A stretch of DNA of 64,000 bases from JBBRHQ01 sp963840235 (GTDB taxonomy: Bacteria; Actinomycetota; Thermoleophilia; Solirubrobacterales; 70-9), in contig CAWIYC010000004.1 of assembly GCA_963840235.1 (NCBI GenBank), forward strand, positions 1-64,000, written 5' to 3'. The position numbers and the translations under genes were made by a program. The notes under the pieces are model-generated. The model had not been told where the DNA came from, did no database searches, and was given only the letters and a program-made list of their open reading frames with translations. This document shows, one piece after another, positions 59,330 through 64,000 of this stretch (positions within the stretch are counted from its first letter, which is position 1; the number at the start of each line of letters is the position of its first letter).

Positions 59330-59417
59330 ATCACCGCCGCGGACTCCCCCGCGACTTTCTTCGGCGTCGCCGGACTGCCGTGGCGACCACTTCGGCGCCG
59401 CCAGGCCCTCGCTGCGT

Positions 59418-59804
59418 CTACCTCAGGACCGTGACGTGGGTCCGGCCGGCGAGGCAGAAGTGCTTGTGCTTGCGGGTCTTCGGCCCGATCCGCTTGATCG
59501 CCGCCTCGGCCTCGACGGTGCCGGTTCGCGGCGGCGCCTTGCCGTGGAATGAGAAGTCGCCCTTGGAGTCGGAGCTTCCCTGCCCCAGGGTCCGGCCGCG
59601 GCTGTCGCTGATGGTGATGTTGCGATTGGCCTTGCACGCCTGCTTGGAGGAGATGACCTTTCCGCTGTAGGTGCCGCTCGCCCCTGCTGGCTCGAACCTC
59701 GCCAGGATCGTCCCCGGGAAGTACTTGGTGTGCGCGCCGGCGATGCCCACCAGGCAGACAGCGACGACGACCAGTCCCGCCAGGCCAGCCTTGAAGATCC
59801 TCAC
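59418..59804 (-). CDS. Small secreted protein
   Basis: About 128 residues from GTG 59804 (ATG 59831 is an alternative without a better ribosome site). Signal peptide GLAGLVVVAVCLVGIAGAHT, then a beta-rich basic domain: FEPAGASGTYSGKVISSKQA, CKANRNITISDSRGRTLGQG and KHKHFCLAGRTHVTV, with two cysteines. It has the look of a small extracellular Ig-like domain. The family is not recognised. Confidence 0.7.
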   Translation of the reverse strand: MRIFKAGLAGLVVVAVCLVGIAGAHTKYFPGTILARFEPAGASGTYSGKVISSKQACKANRNITISDSRGRTLGQGSSDSKGDFSFHGKAPPRTGTVEAEAAIKRIGPKTRKHKHFCLAGRTHVTVLR

Positions 59805-59917
59805 GATTCCCCCTCCGGGTGCTCCCGCCATGCCGAATCAGACGAAGATAAGTCCCCTCCGCAACCAGCGCAAGGCGGGTATTTGGGTGATTCCGGGCTC
59901 GGCGCCCAGCTGAGCTC

Positions 59918-61534
59918 CTAGTGGCGGAAGTGACGGTGCTTGGTGAAGACCATTGCTGCGCCGGCGGCGTCGCAGGCCTCGATCACCTCGCGGTCGCGCT
60001 TGGAGCCTCCAGGCTGGATCACTGCCCTCGCCCCCGCCTCGATCGCCGCCTCGGGGCCGTCGGCAAAGGGGAAGAAGGCGTCGGAGGCGACCGAGGAGCC
60101 GGCCAGCCCGGCCTCTGCCTCGGCCCCTCGCGCCTCGCGGCACTTCTCCACCGCCAGGCGGACGGAGTCAACCCGGCTCATCTGCCCGGCGCCGATGCCG
60201 AGGGTGGCGCCGTCCTTGGCGATCACGATCGCGTTCGAGCGGACGTGGCGGACCACCGTCCAGGCGAAGATCATGTCGCGCCACTGGGACTCGTCGGGCT
60301 GGGTATCGGTCACGACCTCCATCAGCTCCCGCGGCTCGGGGTCGCCGTCGCGATCCTGGATCAGCAGGCCTCCCCGTACCCGCTTGGCGTCACGCTCGCG
60401 CGGCTCGGCCCTGCGCGGCTCCTCGTCGCGGAGGATCCGGATCGCCTCCTTGCGCTGGAGGACATCGAGGGCGTCGTCCTCATACTCGGGTGCGATCAGG
60501 ACCTCGACGAAGTTCTCGTTCAGCGCTTCCGCCAGGCCGATTCCGAGCGGGCGGTTGAACGCGATCACGGCGCCGAAGGCGGACATCGGGTCGCACGCGA
60601 GCGCTTTCTCGTAGGCGTCGAGCGGCTCCTCGCCGATCGCGACCCCGCACGGGTTGTTGTGCTTGACGATGACGCACGCGGGCTCGTCGAAGTCGGCGAG
60701 CAGGCGCCTGGCGGAGTCGAGGTCGAGGACGTTGTTGAAGGAGAGGGCGCGACCATGAAGTTTTGACACGCGGGAGAGAACGTGGCTTGGGGCGCCGGCC
60801 TCGGCGTAGAGCGCCCCCCTCTGGTGGGGGTTCTCCCCGTATGAGAGGTCGAGGACCTTTTCGTAGGCGACCACCAGGTGCTCGGGGAAGTCCTCGTAAT
60901 GGGTCGAGAACCAGCCGCTGATCGCGGCGTCGTAGCGGGCGGTCTGGGCGAAGGCCTCGTTGGCGAGCCAGTGGCGGGTCGACTCTGAGATCTCGCCGCC
61001 GGACTCCTCCAACTCGGCGAGGACGGCGTCGTAGGACTCGGGCTTGACCAGCACCGCAACGCCGTCGTGGTTCTTGGCTGCGGCGCGGATCATCGTCGGA
61101 CCGCCGATGTCGATGTTCTCGATCGCGACGCGGGGATCGATTTCATCTTTGGCGACGGTCTGCTCGAAGGGGTAGAGGTTGACGCATACGAGGTCGATCG
61201 GCTCGATCCCCTCGCGCTCCAGCGTCTCTCGGTGCGCCGGGTCGTCGCGGCGAGCCAGCAGCGCCGCGTGGAGCCTCGGGTGCAGCGTCTTCACCCGGCC
61301 GTCGAGAATCTCCTCCTGGCCCGTGAACTCGGAGACGTCGACCACGTCGACGCCGGCGTCGCGCAGGACTCCGGCGGTGCCCCCGGTGGAGAGGATCTCG
61401 ACCCCGAGAGCGGCGAGGCCCTTGGCGAAATCGGCAATGCCCGTCTTGTCGGATACCGAGACCAGCGCCCGGCGCACCCTGACGGCGCCGTCGCTGACGG
61501 TCTCCGTTCGGGTTTCTGCGGGGGCTTCACTCAT
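59918..61534 (-). CDS. purH: Bifunctional AICAR formyltransferase/IMP cyclohydrolase
   Basis: 538 residues, intact. It carries out the last two steps of IMP synthesis. The N-terminal cyclohydrolase part has SVSDKTGIADFAKGL, STGGTAGVLRDAG and GGPTMIRAAAKNH. The C-terminal formyltransferase part has VIVKHNNPCGVAIG (catalytic Lys-His), FGAVIAFNRPL, VRSNAIVIAKDGATLGIGAG and SDAFFPFADGPEAA. The start overlaps the purN stop by 8 bases on the same strand. Confidence 0.96.
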   Translation of the reverse strand: MSEAPAETRTETVSDGAVRVRRALVSVSDKTGIADFAKGLAALGVEILSTGGTAGVLRDAGVDVVDVSEFTGQEEILDGRVKTLHPRLHAALLARRDDPAHRETLEREGIEPIDLVCVNLYPFEQTVAKDEIDPRVAIENIDIGGPTMIRAAAKNHDGVAVLVKPESYDAVLAELEESGGEISESTRHWLANEAFAQTARYDAAISGWFSTHYEDFPEHLVVAYEKVLDLSYGENPHQRGALYAEAGAPSHVLSRVSKLHGRALSFNNVLDLDSARRLLADFDEPACVIVKHNNPCGVAIGEEPLDAYEKALACDPMSAFGAVIAFNRPLGIGLAEALNENFVEVLIAPEYEDDALDVLQRKEAIRILRDEEPRRAEPRERDAKRVRGGLLIQDRDGDPEPRELMEVVTDTQPDESQWRDMIFAWTVVRHVRSNAIVIAKDGATLGIGAGQMSRVDSVRLAVEKCREARGAEAEAGLAGSSVASDAFFPFADGPEAAIEAGARAVIQPGGSKRDREVIEACDAAGAAMVFTKHRHFRH

Positions 61535-62147
61535 CGATCACTACCAGGCGCGGGTTGCGCTCGTCGATCCTAACCCTGCCCTCGGCGATCATGCGTATCG
61601 CCTGCGGCAGCAGCGAGTGCTCGGTCCGGTGGATCGCGTCCTCGAGCGCTCTGATGTCCCGGTCGGGAGGAATCGGGATCGGCCGCTGGAGGATGATCGG
61701 GCCGGAGTCGACTCCCTCATCGACGTAGTGGACGGTGACCCCGGTGACCTTGACCCCGTGCTCGAGCGCCTGCCCGATGGCGTCGAGGCCGGGGAAGGAG
61801 GGCAGCAGCGCAGGGTGGACGTTGATCACCCGCTCGGTGAAGCGGCCGAGGAAGGCCGGGGTCAGCAACTGCATGTAGCCGGCGAGGACGACCAGGTCGG
61901 GCTCCAGCGCAGCCACCCAGTTCGCCATCGCCGCGTCGCGGCGGTCGCGGTCCGGGTGCGAGTCGCGGGGGAAGGCCTCGGCCGGCAGCCCGGTTTCCCG
62001 CGCGCGTCGCAGGGCCATCGCCTCCGGCTTGTCGGAGGCGACGCCCGCCACCTCGATCCCCCCGGAGCCGTGCAGCTGGTCGATGATCGCCTGCAGGTTG
62101 GTGCCGGTGCCGGAGGCGAGAACGCAGAGCTTGAAGGCCTCGCTCAC
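61527..62147 (-). CDS. purN: Phosphoribosylglycinamide formyltransferase
   Basis: 206 residues from GTG 62147. It transfers formyl from 10-formyl-THF to GAR. The blocks LCVLASGTGTNLQAIID, VVLAGYMQLLTPAFLG, the catalytic INVHPALLPSFPG (Asn and His) and VHYVDEGVDSGPII (Asp) are in order. It lies 35 bases after purF and overlaps purH, in a purL-purF-purN-purH operon. Confidence 0.95.
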   Translation of the reverse strand: MSEAFKLCVLASGTGTNLQAIIDQLHGSGGIEVAGVASDKPEAMALRRARETGLPAEAFPRDSHPDRDRRDAAMANWVAALEPDLVVLAGYMQLLTPAFLGRFTERVINVHPALLPSFPGLDAIGQALEHGVKVTGVTVHYVDEGVDSGPIILQRPIPIPPDRDIRALEDAIHRTEHSLLPQAIRMIAEGRVRIDERNPRLVVIDE

Positions 62148-62182
62148 GAGCGTGCAAGCTAGCGGCGCCGCAGGCGCGGCGC

Positions 62183-63628
62183 CTAGCGGCCGCCGGCAAC
62201 GACCGCGAGCTGCTCGAGCGTGAACTTCCCGTCGGCGTCGTCGGGATCGTCGCCGAGCGGGTAGGAGCCGGTGAAGCAGGCGTCGCAGTGGGCCTCGGCC
62301 GGGGTGCCGACCGCCTCGTAGACCCCCTCCAGTGAGAGGTAGGCGAGCGAGTCGGCGCCGAGCTCGGCGGCGATCTCCTCCACCGTGCGCCCGTGGGCGA
62401 TCATCTCGTTGCGGGTCTCCATGTCCACCCCGTAGTTGCAGGGATGGCGGATCGGCGGGGCCGAGATCCGCAGGTGAACCTCGCTGGCGCCCGCATCGCG
62501 CAGCATGCCGATGATCTGCCGCGTCGTGTTGCCGCGGACGATCGAGTCGTCGACGACCACCAGGCGCTTGCCCTCGACGATCTCGGGCAGCGGGTTGAAC
62601 TTCATCCGCAGCCCGTGCTTGCGCAGCTCCTGCCCCGGCTGGATGAAGGTGCGGGCGACATAGCGGTTCTTGATCAGGCCATCGTCGCGGGGCAGCCCCG
62701 AAGCCCTGGAGTAGCCGACCGCGGCCGGGTTGCCGGAGTCCGGGACCGAGATCACCAGGTCGGCGTCGGCCGGGGCCTCGCGCCAGAGGATCTCCCCCAT
62801 CCGCCCCCGGACCTGTTGCAGCACCTTGCCCTCGAGCCGGCTGTCGGGACGGGAGAAGTAGATGTGCTCGAAGACGCAGATCGCGGTGCGCTCGGCCTCG
62901 ACCACCTGCCTGGTCTCGATCCCGCGCTCGGTCAGCGAGACCATCTCCCCCGGGGCGACCTCGCGCAGCAGCTTGGCGCCGATGATGTCGAAGGCGCAGC
63001 TCTCCGAGGCGACCACGTAGCGGTCGCCGAGCTGCCCCAGGGACAGCGGGCGGACGCCGTAGGGGTCGCGGTAGGCGACGATCGCGTGCTTGGTCATGAC
63101 CACGGTCGAGTAGGCGCCCTCCAGCCGCGGCATCACATCGGCGACGGCGTCCTCGATGTAGCGGCCGTAGTTGGAGGAGATCAGCGCCGCCATGATCTCG
63201 GAGTCCGAGGTGCCGCGGAAGTCGAGGCCCTTGCGCCGCAGGCCGTTGTAGAGGTCGACGGCGTTGGTCAGGTTGCCGTTGTGGGCGAGCGCCAGCTCGC
63301 GACCGTCGTCGCGCCAGACCGGCTGGGCGTTCTCCCAGCCGCCGCCGCCGGTGGTCGAGTAGCGGACGTGGCCGATCGCCATGTGGCCCTCGAGCGCCCG
63401 CAGCTTCTCCTCGTCGAAGACCTGCGAGACGAGGCCGGCGTCGCGCATGGTCGTGATGTGCCCGCCCTCGCAGGTCGCGATCCCGGCCGACTCCTGACCA
63501 CGGTGCTGGAGTGCGTAGAGGCCGAAGTAGGCCAGCCTGGACACATCGTGCCCGGGTGCGTATACGCCGAAGACGCCGCACTCGTCGTGCGGGCCGTCGC
63601 GGTCGTCGAATGGAGGCCGCTCGGTCAA
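62183..63628 (-). CDS. purF: Amidophosphoribosyltransferase
   Basis: 481 residues. It makes phosphoribosylamine from PRPP and glutamine, the first step of purine synthesis. A 16-residue propeptide precedes the catalytic Cys (DECGVFGVY). PRPP loop VVVDDSIVRGNTT. Cysteines in ICVFEHIYFSRPDS, HPCNYGVD and CDACFTGSYP match the iron-sulfur (B. subtilis) type. It is the second gene of the purine run and starts 108 bases after the purL stop. Confidence 0.96.
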   Translation of the reverse strand: MTERPPFDDRDGPHDECGVFGVYAPGHDVSRLAYFGLYALQHRGQESAGIATCEGGHITTMRDAGLVSQVFDEEKLRALEGHMAIGHVRYSTTGGGGWENAQPVWRDDGRELALAHNGNLTNAVDLYNGLRRKGLDFRGTSDSEIMAALISSNYGRYIEDAVADVMPRLEGAYSTVVMTKHAIVAYRDPYGVRPLSLGQLGDRYVVASESCAFDIIGAKLLREVAPGEMVSLTERGIETRQVVEAERTAICVFEHIYFSRPDSRLEGKVLQQVRGRMGEILWREAPADADLVISVPDSGNPAAVGYSRASGLPRDDGLIKNRYVARTFIQPGQELRKHGLRMKFNPLPEIVEGKRLVVVDDSIVRGNTTRQIIGMLRDAGASEVHLRISAPPIRHPCNYGVDMETRNEMIAHGRTVEEIAAELGADSLAYLSLEGVYEAVGTPAEAHCDACFTGSYPLGDDPDDADGKFTLEQLAVVAGGR

Positions 63629-63736
63629 GTCTTTCGAGGCGATCTGCCCTGAAAAGTGGTCGGGAGGCGCAGGCGGTTGCCTACAGAGGCAGGGTAGCAG
63701 CGGCGAAGGAAGGGGCTTGCCCGCCGCAGCGCCGCT

Positions 63737-64000
63737 CTAGGTGTCGGGCTCGGCCAGGGTCGCCAGGGATTCCCAGGCCGCCTGGGCATCGGCCAGCGGC
63801 ACCGCCAGGGTGAGCTCGGCGGCGTCGATCGCGATCTCGCCCCCGCCGACCTCCCCGATCAGCAGCACATCGACCCTCTCTCCTCCGATGGCCTCCAGCT
63901 CCGAGCGCTCGCCGCTGACGACGAAGCCGCCCGGTCCCTCGCCGAACATGGCGCTCTCGCCCGAACCGCCGCGGGCTTCGACCAGCGGGTCGAGATCCAC
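63737..64000 (-). CDS. purL: Partial phosphoribosylformylglycinamidine synthase II, C-terminal end
   Basis: 87 residues that run off the right edge. ARGGSGESAMFGEGPGGFVV, ELEAIGGERVDVLLIGEVGG and LADAQAAWESLATL match the end of PurL (the FGAM synthase large subunit, small-PurL type). The position before purF supports the name. The rest of the gene is beyond the window. Confidence 0.85.
   Translation of the reverse strand: MDLDPLVEARGGSGESAMFGEGPGGFVVSGERSELEAIGGERVDVLLIGEVGGGEIAIDAAELTLAVPLADAQAAWESLATLAEPDT

Overview
The window is high-GC DNA from an actinobacterium. GTG/TTG starts are frequent, TPP, lipoate and purine genes are of ordinary bacterial type, there is an F420-type luciferase-like oxidoreductase, and SnoaL-like proteins begin MSQENVEIV. 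I read this as probably Thermoleophilia/Solirubrobacterales; that placement is inference from gene style, not a computed phylogeny.

Layout. (1) 0-24 kb is a cell-surface polysaccharide locus: glycosyltransferases, two priming sugar-phosphate transferases, a membrane-anchored nucleotide-sugar 4,6-dehydratase, two O-antigen-ligase/polymerase-type proteins, a flippase and acetyltransferases. It encloses a tightly coupled dedA-uppP-purM-DJ-1 operon (UppP recycles the lipid carrier the locus needs). Between 1.9 and 8.4 kb many genes carry single-base frameshifts (sigma factor, polymerase, glycoside hydrolase and even purM), which looks more like residual sequence error than biology. (2) 24-27 kb: metF, a hydrolase and a DUF3105 protein, then a decayed sugar transporter. 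(3) 27.6-40.6 kb is an accessory zone of small unrelated genes. Its right part (31.9-40.6 kb) is punctuated by four partial copies of the 3' half of tRNA-Ala(CGC), each running from the anticodon loop to the 3' end, and ends at the intact tRNA gene. This is the arrangement left by repeated integrase-type insertions into one tRNA, but no integrase is visible. (4) 40.8-46.4 kb: an acidic disordered protein, glutamate dehydrogenase, tRNA-Ala(TGC), a D-Ala-D-Ala carboxypeptidase, a rhomboid protease and a DUF4395-thioredoxin fusion. (5) 46.4-55.3 kb is one long minus-strand operon: thiE, a membrane protein, lpd, a DsbA-like isomerase, pdhA, pdhB, pdhC, a small repeat protein, lipB and lipA. It makes pyruvate dehydrogenase, its lipoyl cofactor and part of its thiamine cofactor. 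(6) 55.4-59.2 kb: a TPP riboswitch, thiO, a thiS-thiG fusion and a Tat-exported amine oxidase. (7) 59.9-64 kb: purL(partial)-purF-purN-purH.

The two signals I rate most interesting are the small protein between pdhC and lipB (seven 12-residue repeats, then nine Cys-Val-X triplets, translationally coupled on both sides), and the tRNA-Ala scar array with shared element ends. A third is a ~65-bp palindromic repeat inserted twice in one O-antigen ligase gene, the second time bringing an in-frame stop.
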